From Acidimicrobiia bacterium (GTDB lineage: Bacteria > Actinomycetota > Acidimicrobiia > Acidimicrobiales > AC-14), in the NCBI GenBank assembly GCA_023264995.1, contig JAHFUR010000038.1, positions 1 to 41,305 on the forward strand: 41,305 nt of DNA. Reading direction: 5' to 3'. Positions 34,077 to 41,305 of this stretch are shown one piece after another. Made by a program: the position numbers and the translations under genes. Within the stretch, counting starts at the first letter, position 1, and every line of letters starts with the position of its first letter. The notes under the pieces were generated by a model. The model saw only the letters and a program-made list of their open reading frames with translations. It ran no database searches and was not told the DNA's origin.

Positions 34077-35402
34077 GGAGGCCGCCGGCAACGGGCGCCG
34101 AGCAGCCAGGACGGCCCGGACCAGGTTGTCGGGCCGGGCCATGACCTCCGGTCGGACCTGAAGGTTGAGCACCCGCAGGAACAGGCCATGAAGGTCGGCG
34201 TCACGCAATGTGGCCTTGGTGTACAGCGCGTTGAGCCGGTGCGTGGCCCACAGGCCAGGCGGCCGGTCGCCGGTCACATGCGGGAGCCGGAAGTCGGCCG
34301 ACGTGGACAGTTTCCACACCGAGTTGACCACCGGCCGCAGCCGGCGGAAGTAGCGCGTCGCCGGTTCGTGGGGCGACGCTCCTGAGGCCAGGTAGTCGCC
34401 CAGCGTGGCCGACTGGAGCGCGGCCGAGGTCATACCCTGGCCATAGATCGGGTCGAATGAGGCGACCGAGTCGCCGAGCGCCAGGAAGCCGCCGGGGAGC
34501 TGCCGGCACCGGTCGAACTCGCGGCGCATGCTCGTCGGGTAACGGAACGTGATGACGTCGCCGATGGCGTCGTCGCGATCGGCGAACTGGTGCAGGGCCA
34601 CGCACGGGTCGGCGGCGAGACGGGCGCCGTAGTCGGCCGGGTCGGAGCTTGGCCGATCGTGGTGGTAGCCACCGATCGTCACGAGCCAACGACCGCCCTC
34701 GACCGGGAACGCGGCCACACCCCGGGCCCGGTCCAGGTTCTCGTCGATGGACATGATGGCCCGCCCGTCGCCGAGCCGCTCGGCCGGCGACCGGGCGAAG
34801 AACCGGGACGCGTACCCGAGCTCGACCTGCACCGACCGTCGGGGTGGCGCGTCGAACCCTATGGCGGCCAGCCAGTCGTCGATGCGGGACGACCGGCCGG
34901 TGCAGTCGACCACGACATCGCCGCCGAGGTGTGCCTCGTCGGCGGCGCCGGACAATGTGACACCGTCGACGCGGCCGGCGGTGGCGGTCAGCCCTTCGGC
35001 CCGCCCGTGCAGGGCCCGCACACCTGGCAACGCCATGACCCGCCGGCGCAGGTGGGCCTCGAGGAACGGCCTGGTGCAGGCCACCCCGGTCCCGACCGGC
35101 GAGGGAGGCTTGGCCACGCCGTCGATGTACCAGCGCAGGTCGGTCCCCGGGTCGGCGACCTCGGCCCCGTCGTCGTACAGCTCCTGGGTGATCCCGGGGA
35201 ACTGCGCTTCGAAGTACATCAGGCCCCGGACCAGCAGCCCGTGGACCTGGTGGCCCTGCGGGACGCCGCGCCGCGGGGCCACCCCGGCGCCGGCGAGGTC
35301 GTCGCGCTCGACGATGACCACCTCGGAGGCGTGATCGGCCATGACCCTGGCCGCCAGCAGCCCGGCCACGCTGCCCCCCAAGACCACAGCGCGGTCCATC
35401 AT
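34065..35402 (-). CDS. FAD-dependent oxidoreductase (group A monooxygenase/halogenase-like)
   Basis: 445 residues. 'VVLGGSVAGLLAARVM' binds the FAD ADP part, 'VVDCTGRSSRIDDWL' is the middle GR2-like segment, and 'GFLALGDSVASFDPIYGQGMTSA' carries the GD motif of class A flavoprotein monooxygenases and geranylgeranyl reductase relatives. The C-terminal 90 residues are helical and basic. Neither a tryptophan-halogenase WxWxIP motif nor a clear substrate-specific motif is visible, so the reaction is unknown. Start: ATG at 35402, directly followed by a second ATG at 35399; TTG at 35411 is less likely. It is convergent with the rightward operon. Confidence 0.88.
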   Translation of the reverse strand: MMDRAVVLGGSVAGLLAARVMADHASEVVIVERDDLAGAGVAPRRGVPQGHQVHGLLVRGLMYFEAQFPGITQELYDDGAEVADPGTDLRWYIDGVAKPPSPVGTGVACTRPFLEAHLRRRVMALPGVRALHGRAEGLTATAGRVDGVTLSGAADEAHLGGDVVVDCTGRSSRIDDWLAAIGFDAPPRRSVQVELGYASRFFARSPAERLGDGRAIMSIDENLDRARGVAAFPVEGGRWLVTIGGYHHDRPSSDPADYGARLAADPCVALHQFADRDDAIGDVITFRYPTSMRREFDRCRQLPGGFLALGDSVASFDPIYGQGMTSAALQSATLGDYLASGASPHEPATRYFRRLRPVVNSVWKLSTSADFRLPHVTGDRPPGLWATHRLNALYTKATLRDADLHGLFLRVLNLQVRPEVMARPDNLVRAVLAARRPLPAASSGR

Positions 35403-35430
35403 GTCGCCCAAGCTAACGGAGGCGGGCGCG

Positions 35431-35476
35431 CCGCCGGGCCGGCACCTCGGGGGATCCCGAAGTGCCGGCCCGGCGG
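35431..35476 (-). terminator. Strong hairpin terminator after the duplicated-domain lipoprotein gene
   Basis: A 15-bp perfect outer stem (35431-35445 with 35462-35476) continues as a 5-bp inner stem TCGGG/CCCGA after a one-base mismatch. It lies 9 bases beyond the lipoprotein stop on the minus strand. No T run follows, as is common in actinobacteria. Confidence 0.8.
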
Positions 35477-35485
35477 CAGTAAGAA

Positions 35486-36700
35486 CTAGCTGGCTGACGA
35501 GGCCGCCACCAGGCGGACGACCCCGAGGGGGAGACCCTCGGTGAAGGCCGTGACACCGAACGTGGCGTTCAGGGCGGCGGCGCCGGGGCCGGTGAGCTTG
35601 GCGACGGTGCCTTGCAGGACCACGTTGGAGCCCTCCATGCTGACCTTGACGGCGGTACCGTCAAGGGAGAGCAGCGGGATGCCCGACTTGCCACCTGAGG
35701 AGGCAGTCAGGACCGAGTTGCCCGGGTCCACCACGAAGTCCGAGACCGTGATCGAGGTGTCACCCTTGCTGAACTTCAGGCCGCTGGCCTCGTGCAGCAC
35801 GGTGCCGGCGATGTAGCCGGGCTTGTAGCCGAGGTCGGAGTGGATGGCCGCGAAGCCGCCGGTGATGGGGAAGGACACCGTCGACGTGGCGCCGTCGAAG
35901 GTGGCCGAGCCGGTCGGGGCGACCGACACGCCGAGGGACTGCAGGGCCTTGGCCGTGCCGGCGTCGAGGGTGACGTTGGTGGCATTGCCGTCCAGGCGAG
36001 AGATGCGGGCCGTCTTGTCGGCAACCGCGTCATAGGTCGTCGGGGTGCCCTTGGCCACCAGGTGGACGGTGCCCAGGGGGATGCCGGCCTTGAGCGCGGT
36101 GACGTTGAACGCCTTGTTCAGGGCGCCGGCGGCGGTGTCGGTCAGCTTGGCGACCGTGCCGTCGAGGACGACGTTGCCGGCACCGTCGGTCCCGACCTTG
36201 ACGTTGGTGCCGTCCAGAGTGAGCAGCGGGACCTTCGGGGCGCCGCCGACAGTGCCGTACAGCATCGAGTTCCCGGGGTCGACCACGAAGTCGGACAGCT
36301 CGACCTTGGTGGCGCCGGCACTGAGGCTGAAGCCGCTGCCCTTGTGGGCGATCGACCCCTGGATGTAGCCGGGCTTGGCCGCCGGGTCACTGTGGATCTC
36401 GGCGTAGCCCGAAGTGATCGGGAAGGTGATGGTCGAGGTCGGGCCGTCGAAGGTGGCCGAGCCGATGGGGGCCAGCGCCACACCGAGCGACTTGAGCGCC
36501 TCCGCCGTGCCGGCGTCGATCTTTACCGATGTGCCGGCGCCGGAGAGGCTCGGGATAGCGGTGACTTTGTCGCCCGCGGCCGTGCCCTGGGCTGGGCCAG
36601 ACGCCTTGGAAGTGGATGACGTGCTGTCTCCGCAGGCTGCACCGGCCAGAGCGAGCGCTCCGACGAGCGCGGCAATCGAGGCCTTCGTTTTGATCGACAT
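35486..36700 (-). CDS. Secreted lipoprotein with two tandem copies of one domain
   Basis: 404 residues. The N-terminal signal ends in 'LALAGAACGDSTS', whose Cys suits lipidation. Then come two copies of an approximately 170-residue domain (about 50-220 and 230-400), sharing 'SATFDG-TST--FPIT-G-A-IHSD', 'KPGYI-G---H--SG---S', 'SDFVVDPGNS-L', 'PLL-LDGT-VKV' and 'G-VAKLT--AA-ALN--F-VTA'. I recognise no named family, although beta-rich Gly/Thr/Ser repeats suit a beta-sandwich exposed outside the cell. ATG at 36700 has GGAAG nearby. It is single, with a terminator at its end and an XRE regulator gene upstream on the same strand. Confidence 0.85.
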   Translation of the reverse strand: MSIKTKASIAALVGALALAGAACGDSTSSTSKASGPAQGTAAGDKVTAIPSLSGAGTSVKIDAGTAEALKSLGVALAPIGSATFDGPTSTITFPITSGYAEIHSDPAAKPGYIQGSIAHKGSGFSLSAGATKVELSDFVVDPGNSMLYGTVGGAPKVPLLTLDGTNVKVGTDGAGNVVLDGTVAKLTDTAAGALNKAFNVTALKAGIPLGTVHLVAKGTPTTYDAVADKTARISRLDGNATNVTLDAGTAKALQSLGVSVAPTGSATFDGATSTVSFPITGGFAAIHSDLGYKPGYIAGTVLHEASGLKFSKGDTSITVSDFVVDPGNSVLTASSGGKSGIPLLSLDGTAVKVSMEGSNVVLQGTVAKLTGPGAAALNATFGVTAFTEGLPLGVVRLVAASSAS

Positions 36701-36844
36701 CGTTCTCTCTTCCTTCCGCTCATCGGCGAAATGGTGGGCCGGGGTTCTTGGGTTCCCGTTGTCAAGATCTACGGATCACGCCCGGCCCGCGTATGAGCGA
36801 ACGGCAAAGAAATAGACATCCCGCCCAAACCGAGGCGGTGGGGG

Positions 36845-37420
36845 TTAGGGCTGGGCGACCTCGGCGCGCCGGTCATCCGCCGCGTCCGGTCTGCCTGGCC
36901 CCGGGTGCTCGGTGAGCTCGATCTCGACCCGGGCCCCGTCTTCGCGGAAGAACCGGACCACGGCCCGGCTGGCAGCCCACAGGTGGGCCAACCGAGGGGC
37001 GACGTGGTGCGGGTGCCCGGTGCCGGACTCCAACCCGACGTCGAGGCTCACCAAGCGGCTGTTGTCGGGGCCGGTGGGGTCGAGCAGCTCACCGATGGTC
37101 ACGCCGAGGGTGACCGCCAACCCGAACAGCTCGTCGATCGTGACGTTCCGGGTCCGCCCTTCGACCGCGCTCACGGTCGAACGGCCCCAGCCGTGGCTCA
37201 GGTCGTTCATGCGGGCCGCTAGCTGGTCCTGGGTCATCAGGCGGAGCATGCGGTAGGCCCGCAGGTTCTCGGCCAAGGCATCGGAGGGGCGGACGGGGCC
37301 GACGAGCGGGCCGCCGGCGTCCTTCACGTACGGGCCCCGGCTTGTCGGCCGGCGGGTCGAAACTTCGATACGGGCATTCGCCTGCGAGGCAGTCGTCGTG
37401 TGAGATCCGGGGCCGTCCAC
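36845..37420 (-). CDS. XRE-family helix-turn-helix regulator
   Basis: 191 residues. The HTH domain spans about 47-113: 'LAENLRAYRMLRLMTQDQLAARM', 'GRSTVSAVEGRTRNVTIDEL' and 'LAVTLGVTIGELL', an XRE/Cro fold. The N-terminal 45 residues are polar and disordered. The C-terminus contains 'VRFFREDGARVEIELTEH', a possible ligand-binding or dimerising strand pair. GTG at 37420 has AGGAGG 13 bases upstream, rather far; an internal start near 37325 (GTG) would remove only the disordered tail. It is divergent from the triple-repeat secreted gene across a 241-base gap that holds two palindromes. Confidence 0.88.
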   Translation of the reverse strand: MDGPGSHTTTASQANARIEVSTRRPTSRGPYVKDAGGPLVGPVRPSDALAENLRAYRMLRLMTQDQLAARMNDLSHGWGRSTVSAVEGRTRNVTIDELFGLAVTLGVTIGELLDPTGPDNSRLVSLDVGLESGTGHPHHVAPRLAHLWAASRAVVRFFREDGARVEIELTEHPGPGRPDAADDRRAEVAQP

Positions 37421-37463
37421 GTTTCGAAAAGGTCCTCCTGCTACGGGTCACGTTGCTGTGGTC

Positions 37464-37477
37464 GCCCAGCACTGGGC
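37464..37477. promoter_or_regulatory. Palindrome in the XRE/secreted-protein divergent region, site 1
   Basis: GCCCAG-CA-CTGGGC, perfect 6-bp arms with a 2-base centre, 43 bases from the XRE start. It suits a homodimeric regulator such as the adjacent XRE protein; binding is inferred. Confidence 0.4.
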
Positions 37478-37546
37478 TTCCAGTCAGGTTCACCCCCGCC
37501 GCAAGACGGTGACAGGCCGTCGGGCAGCAGGAGTGTATCGACATCA

Positions 37547-37561
37547 CCGATCCCGGATCGG
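37547..37561. promoter_or_regulatory. Palindrome in the XRE/secreted-protein divergent region, site 2
   Basis: CCGATCC-C-GGATCGG, perfect 7-bp arms around one base, about 100 bases before the secreted-protein ATG. It shares no clear half-site with site 1, so two different regulators, or chance in GC-rich DNA, are also possible. Confidence 0.4.
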
Positions 37562-37661
37562 CATTTCACTCGTTCTTCCTTCGGTCCTGGGTGTTTTCAT
37601 CGTCTTTTCATCTGCGCGGGCTACAACACCCCGAGAGCCAGGGCTCGACAAGGAGAGACGC

Positions 37662-39221
37662 ATGACGAAACGCAACGTGTTCACCGCGTTGGCCGCGGCA
37701 GCGATGGTGCTGGGGCTGCTCGGCACGGCCGGGCCCTCGGGGGCCCAGGTCACCCCGGAGGTGGCCTTCACCTTCACCCCCACCTCGGGGCCGGCAGGGA
37801 CCAAGATCGCCTTCTCGGGCACCGGCTGCCCCCATGACGCGGCCAAGACCCTCGACGGGCTGGTGTTCCTGACCCAGGGCAGCGCCAACCCCATCGGCTC
37901 CACCGAGTTCGTCTCCAACGCCTCGGGCCAGTTCAGCCCGCTGCTGGACACCACCGGGCTGGCGCCGGGCCAGTACACGACCTTCGCCGTGTGCGCCAAC
38001 ACCTCCAAGGGCGGCCCGGGCAGCCCCTTCACCGTCACCGTGCCCGTCATCCCCGGCTCGAGCTACTTCCCCCTCAGCCCGGCCCGCGTCCTCGACACCC
38101 GCAACGGCACCGGCACCGGCGGGGCGGTCAACCCCCTGGGCTCGGGCGGGTCCATCGACGTCAAGGTCATCGACGTGGGCGGGGTCCCCGCCGGCGGGGT
38201 CACCGCCGTGGCCCTCAACGTGGTGGCCACCGACGCCCAGGGCCCGCCCAGCTACCTGACGGTGTGGCCCACCGGCGGGGTGCGGCCCCTGGCCTCGAAC
38301 CTGAACTTCGTGCCCGGGGTCTCGGTGCCCAACCTGGTCATCGCCCGGGTCGGCACCGACGGCAAGGTCTCCATCTACAACAACCTGGGCACGGTCAACG
38401 TGGCCGCCGACGTGCAGGGCTACTTCGCCGGTGACACCACCGGGTCCACCTACGTCCCCCTGTCGCCGGCCCGGGTGCTCGACACCCGCAACGGCACCGG
38501 CGGCACCTCCACGCCGGTCGGGCCGGGCGGGACCATCGAGCTCAAGGTCACCGACGCCGGCGGGGTGCCCGCCGCCGGCGGCAGCGCCGTGGCCCTCAAC
38601 GTCACCGCCACCAACGTGAGCGGGGCCGAGAGCTACCTCACGGTGTGGCCCTCGGGGTCGTCGCGCCCGGTGGCGTCGAACCTGAACTTCATCGGGGGCC
38701 AGACCGTGCCCAACCTGGTCATCGCCCGGGTGGGCGACGGGGGCAAGGTGTCGATCTTCAACAACCTGGGCAACGTCGACGTGGTGGCCGACACCCAGGG
38801 CTACTTCGCCGCCCCCGTGGCGGTGGGCAACCCCCTGCCCGGCTCGGTGTACTTCCCGGCCTCGCCGGCGCGCATCCTCGACACCCGTGACGGCACCGGG
38901 GTGCCGGGCGGGGCCATGGGCCAGCTGGGCACGGCCGGCGTCATCGACGTGCAGGTCACCGGGGCCGGCGGGGTGCCGGCCAACGCCACCGCCGTGGCCC
39001 TCAACGTCACCGCCGCGGACTCCCCCGGCCCCGACAGCTACCTCACCGTCTACCCCACCGGCACCACCCGGCCCCTGGCCTCGAACCTCAACTTCGTGGC
39101 CGGCCAGACCGTGCCCAACCTGGTCATCGCCCGCATCGGCGCCGGCGGCAAGGTGACCATCTACAACAACCTCGGCTCCACCGTGGTGGTGGCCGACGTG
39201 CAGGGCTGGTTCACCAACTGA
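37662..39221 (+). CDS. Secreted protein with an Ig-like domain and three tandem 'SPAR-LDTR' repeats
   Basis: 519 residues. A signal peptide ('MTKRNVFTALAAAAMVLGLL') is followed by an Ig-like domain from about 30 to 125, with 'FTPTSGPAGTKIAFSGTGC'. Three repeats of about 130 residues begin near 136, 266 and 398. Each carries 'FP-SPAR-LDTR-GTG', 'AVALNV-A', 'SYLTV-P-G--RP-ASNLNF', 'VPNLVIARVG--GKV-I-NNLG' and 'ADVQGYF'. Such repeats recur in extracellular proteins of Acidimicrobiia and relatives; their function is not established. ATG at 37662 has AGGAGAG at a good distance. The DNA repeats are near identical over short stretches, so repeat number may change by recombination. A strong terminator follows. 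Confidence 0.92.
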   Translation: MTKRNVFTALAAAAMVLGLLGTAGPSGAQVTPEVAFTFTPTSGPAGTKIAFSGTGCPHDAAKTLDGLVFLTQGSANPIGSTEFVSNASGQFSPLLDTTGLAPGQYTTFAVCANTSKGGPGSPFTVTVPVIPGSSYFPLSPARVLDTRNGTGTGGAVNPLGSGGSIDVKVIDVGGVPAGGVTAVALNVVATDAQGPPSYLTVWPTGGVRPLASNLNFVPGVSVPNLVIARVGTDGKVSIYNNLGTVNVAADVQGYFAGDTTGSTYVPLSPARVLDTRNGTGGTSTPVGPGGTIELKVTDAGGVPAAGGSAVALNVTATNVSGAESYLTVWPSGSSRPVASNLNFIGGQTVPNLVIARVGDGGKVSIFNNLGNVDVVADTQGYFAAPVAVGNPLPGSVYFPASPARILDTRDGTGVPGGAMGQLGTAGVIDVQVTGAGGVPANATAVALNVTAADSPGPDSYLTVYPTGTTRPLASNLNFVAGQTVPNLVIARIGAGGKVTIYNNLGSTVVVADVQGWFTN

Positions 39222-39227
39222 CGCGGT

Positions 39228-39267
39228 GAGGGTTGGGTGCCCGGGCCGTCCCGGGCACCCAACCCTC
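39228..39267. terminator. Perfect 18-bp hairpin terminator between convergent genes
   Basis: Arms 39228-39245 and 39250-39267 are perfectly complementary, with loop CCGT. It is 6 bases beyond the secreted-protein stop and 41 bases beyond the PfpI-type gene's stop, so it can serve both strands. Confidence 0.9.
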
Positions 39268-39308
39268 GGCCGGTTCCAGGCCGGCGCGCTCCCCGGTCTT
39301 GGCCGGCC

Positions 39309-40436
39309 CTAGAACTTGGGCCGCTTCACCTCTTCGGCCGTCGGCTCGTGGCCGCGGCCGTCACCGTCGATCACGAACTGCCCCGGCAACTGACCATTCC
39401 CATGGAGCTGGGCCAGGGTCAGCAGCGCGGCGGGGTACCCGTCCGGGGTAGTGCGGGCGCTGATGAAGGGGCCATCGGCGACGGCCATGTACGGCGTGCC
39501 GTCCTTGGACAGGAAGCCGCCGGCGGGCCCCGTGTACTGCTTGATCATCTGCTCGAGGGTGACCACGGCCGAGCCGTAGTTCGGCCCGTACTGGCCCTCG
39601 GCTATCACGTCGGCGGTGAAGTCGGTGTAGTCGTCCTGCTCGGAGTGACCGGTGACCAGCCGGCCCGAGACGAGCGGCACATCCGTCTCGGGATCGGTGG
39701 CCTGGATCAGCACGGCGACCCCGTAACAGATCGCGGCAACCGGACGCTTCAGCTCGGTCATGACCTGGATCAGCGGGCGGACCGAGGTGTTCCCCCCGAG
39801 GTCCATGTACGCGCCGGCGCCGCCGACGATGAACACGGCGGCGTACTCGGTGACTTCCCGCAGGCCTTCGGCCAGCTTCTGGCGGAACGCCTCGCGCGAC
39901 TCCTCCCCGTCGTGCGGACGGGGCGTGGGCGGCAGCCACTCACCGAGGCTCCGGGGGGCGTTCAGGCGCCGGCCATCCTCGCTGGTGCCATCGTTGTACA
40001 GCTCACCGAGGCCTGCCTCGGCGGCGGAGACCTGCGTGGCGTTCCAGGCTTGGTCCTTGAAGGTCGTGTCCACGCTCACCGGGTAGACGAACGGACGGTT
40101 GCCGCGCGGGGTGACGTAGTCAACCTCGTAGCCGGCGGCCCGGAACACCCGGTCGGGCAGGGTCAGCTCGGAGCTCCAGTACCCGTGCTCGGGGATGACC
40201 GCCAGGATCTTGCCCGGTGCCGACGGGATGTCCACCGTCACGCCGGTGAACCGTTCGATCTCGCTGACGAGGAACGCCATGTCGAACGTGCCGTCGACCA
40301 TCCGCTGGGCGATCTCCCCCACCGGAGCGTTCTCCGTGAACTGCATCTTGGGGAAGGCCACCGCCCGGGCATGGCTCTCGGCGATCCGCTCGGCCACCTC
40401 GGCCGGGGTGCCCTGAAGTTCGGGTGCCTGTTCCAT
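39309..40436 (-). CDS. DJ-1/PfpI superfamily protein
   Basis: 375 residues, of which about the last 300 form a class I glutamine-amidotransferase-like domain. 'ILAVIPEHGYWSSEL' and 'FRAAGYEVDYVTPRG' open it, and the nucleophile elbow 'AAICYGVAVL' has Cys237. 'VSGRLVTGHSEQDDY' has a candidate histidine. This pattern fits the HchA/Hsp31-like branch (chaperone, glyoxalase or deglycase activity reported). An extra N-terminal 75 residues of helical type ('TPAEVAERIAESHARAV') precede the domain. ATG at 40436 has GAGGAGG five bases upstream. It is the last chromosomal gene before the tRNA-Glu scar. Confidence 0.88.
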   Translation of the reverse strand: MEQAPELQGTPAEVAERIAESHARAVAFPKMQFTENAPVGEIAQRMVDGTFDMAFLVSEIERFTGVTVDIPSAPGKILAVIPEHGYWSSELTLPDRVFRAAGYEVDYVTPRGNRPFVYPVSVDTTFKDQAWNATQVSAAEAGLGELYNDGTSEDGRRLNAPRSLGEWLPPTPRPHDGEESREAFRQKLAEGLREVTEYAAVFIVGGAGAYMDLGGNTSVRPLIQVMTELKRPVAAICYGVAVLIQATDPETDVPLVSGRLVTGHSEQDDYTDFTADVIAEGQYGPNYGSAVVTLEQMIKQYTGPAGGFLSKDGTPYMAVADGPFISARTTPDGYPAALLTLAQLHGNGQLPGQFVIDGDGRGHEPTAEEVKRPKF

Positions 40437-40623
40437 CGCGTCCTCCTCGAGGGTTTCCACGGCGAGCCTACGAACCCCACCACCGCGGGCCGGAGCTACC
40501 TGGTCCTGGGTGGTGCCCGAGAGGCCGCCGGGTTCCCGACGATCGTAGAACAGGATCCGCTGTTCGATCAGCTCCTCCGGGAGCATCGAAGACCGGGGCC
40601 CGTCTGCATTGAGGTCTTGCCGG

Positions 40624-40664
40624 CGCCCCCAACGGGATTCGAACCCGTGCTGCCGCCTTGAAAG
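40624..40664 (-). other. 3' half of a tRNA-Glu(TTC) gene: attachment-site scar of an integrated element
   Basis: On the minus strand the 41 bases read as the 3' half of a tRNA: anticodon loop CTTTCAA (anticodon TTC), stem strand GGCGG, variable CAGC, a complete T arm (ACGGG-TTCGAAT-CCCGT), acceptor 3' strand TGGGGGC and discriminator G. The 5' strand of the anticodon stem should follow, but the sequence departs at 40665, and no D arm or acceptor 5' strand exists. A fragment ending exactly at the anticodon loop is the classic duplicated att core left by tyrosine integrases. Host DNA lies to the left and the element to the right. Confidence 0.85.
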
Positions 40665-41305
40665 CCTGAGACAGGCAATATCACCACGAACCACCTCGTG
40701 CGTTTGTGCAGGTCAAACGGGGTAAGCATATCCGCTGCGTCCGCCCCGTCCGCCTAGTATTGCCGAGTTGAGTGGCAAATGGAGTGGCAACATTCACAAT
40801 CCACCGAAGTCGCCCCGGCCCCATTCGGCGTCGCCCCGCCGTTCATTGTAGGTCCGTGGGCGACGGCCGGCGCTGCGACGCTTCAGCGCGTGCGCTGTCC
40901 CGCCGTCCTGCTGGTGCCCCTCGACTGCGCTCACATCGGCACCGGGGCCGGCAGTCGCCCGGCGAGAGATGATTCGCAGCCGCCCCTGGCAGCGGCCGCC
41001 ACGCCCGATCCGAGCGCGCGCTCGTCGTATGCGCCAGTAGGGAAGCCACAACAGGATGGTTCCGACGAATCGGCGAGGTCCGGATCGTCCTGGGCGCCCG
41101 GGGACGGTCAAGCATTATGGGGCGCCAGACTGCCGCACGGACGTTCGATTGCGAGCCCCAGGGTTCGTAAGCGGCACCTGTCACCGACCGGCACACTGTG
41201 GCTACCCCAAGACGGTCGGCGTGGCGGGTTCTGGGACGCGCGGTATGCGCGCCTGGGCCAGAGGTACCCGACCTTTCGCGATACGATATTGTGACGTGGA
41301 GATCT
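40665..41305. other. End of the putative integrated element; no supported gene
   Basis: 641 bases. The long plus-strand reading 40779-41294 (171 codons) and minus-strand readings have no recognisable domain and look like GC-driven open frames. A palindrome GCCTG-AGA-CAGGC (40664-40676) sits at the junction, and CACGA/TCGTG arms lie at 40685-40700. AT-richer bases 41275-41300 could be a promoter for a gene beyond the edge. These suit the regulatory end of an element rather than coding DNA. Confidence 0.5.
40770..40790 (+). repeat. Two direct repeats GAGTGGCAA, candidate integrase arm sites
   Basis: GAGTGGCAA occurs at 40770-40778 and again at 40782-40790, a 12-base period. Short direct repeats about 100 bases inside an att core are typical binding sites for the arm domain of tyrosine integrases. 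Function is inferred. Confidence 0.5.

Noticed and set aside
36760-36765. Perfect TTGACA on the minus strand upstream of the duplicated-domain lipoprotein
   Set aside because: No -10-like hexamer lies 16-18 bases downstream, so I did not call a promoter.
37464-37561. Two palindromes as copies of one operator
   Set aside because: Their half-sites differ, so they are listed as separate weak sites.
38060-39220. CRISPR-like or other noncoding repeat array
   Set aside because: The repeats lie in one reading frame and encode the three tandem domains of a secreted protein.
40779-41294. 171-codon plus-strand open frame at the right edge
   Set aside because: No domain, no ribosome site and mixed composition; not enough support for a gene.

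Overview
The window is very GC-rich, actinobacterial-type DNA. Class Acidimicrobiia is my best guess, because of the split PurS/PurQ/small-PurL system, LeuDH- and PurB-type sequences of actinobacterial flavour, heavy GTG/TTG start use, and a secreted protein with three tandem 'SPAR-LDTR ... ASNLNF ... VPNLVIAR' repeats of a kind I associate with that class. No rRNA gene or taxonomic marker is present, so the assignment is inference.

Layout. 1-651: 3' end of an acidic/basic disordered protein. 727-3207: clpB behind a palindromic, HspR-box-like site. 3208-5050: a two-gene ABC-2 exporter on the minus strand, bracketed by two copies of a 51-bp palindromic repeat, the first next to a run of 20 C. 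5080-8507: DinG-type Fe-S helicase, a small membrane protein, a SnoaL-like protein and a histidine phosphatase. 8707-20348: purA-purD-purE-purB-purC-purS-purQ-purL-purF-purM on the plus strand, covering most of IMP synthesis plus both IMP-to-AMP steps. The run is broken only by an antisense orphan gene at 14999-15469. 20366-21012: a VapBC toxin-antitoxin pair. 21044-25719, minus strand: a cupredoxin-like lipoprotein, a leucine-dehydrogenase-type enzyme, a fused alpha/beta E1 2-oxoacid dehydrogenase and a seven-repeat kelch-like protein. The middle two make consecutive steps of branched-chain amino-acid breakdown. 25804-25987: tRNA-Phe and tRNA-Asp.

26008-34076 is a divergent locus. Leftward it carries a response regulator, histidine kinase, sugar-nucleotide epimerase and a polytopic glycosyltransferase. 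Rightward it carries a GT2 glycosyltransferase, a DUF2064/TIGR04282 protein, a methyltransferase, a membrane-anchored molybdopterin oxidoreductase and a small membrane protein. Every rightward junction is a 1-4 base overlap, which suggests one co-translated pathway of unknown product. It is the best candidate for an undescribed system here.

34065-40436 holds an FAD-dependent oxidoreductase, a lipoprotein with an internally duplicated domain, an XRE regulator divergent from the triple-repeat secreted protein, and a DJ-1/PfpI-type protein. At 40624-40664 lies the 3' half of a tRNA-Glu gene, breaking off exactly at the anticodon loop. This looks like the attachment-site scar of an integrated element that occupies the rest of the window and continues past its right edge. 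The 640 bases inside it hold direct and inverted repeats but no gene I can support.
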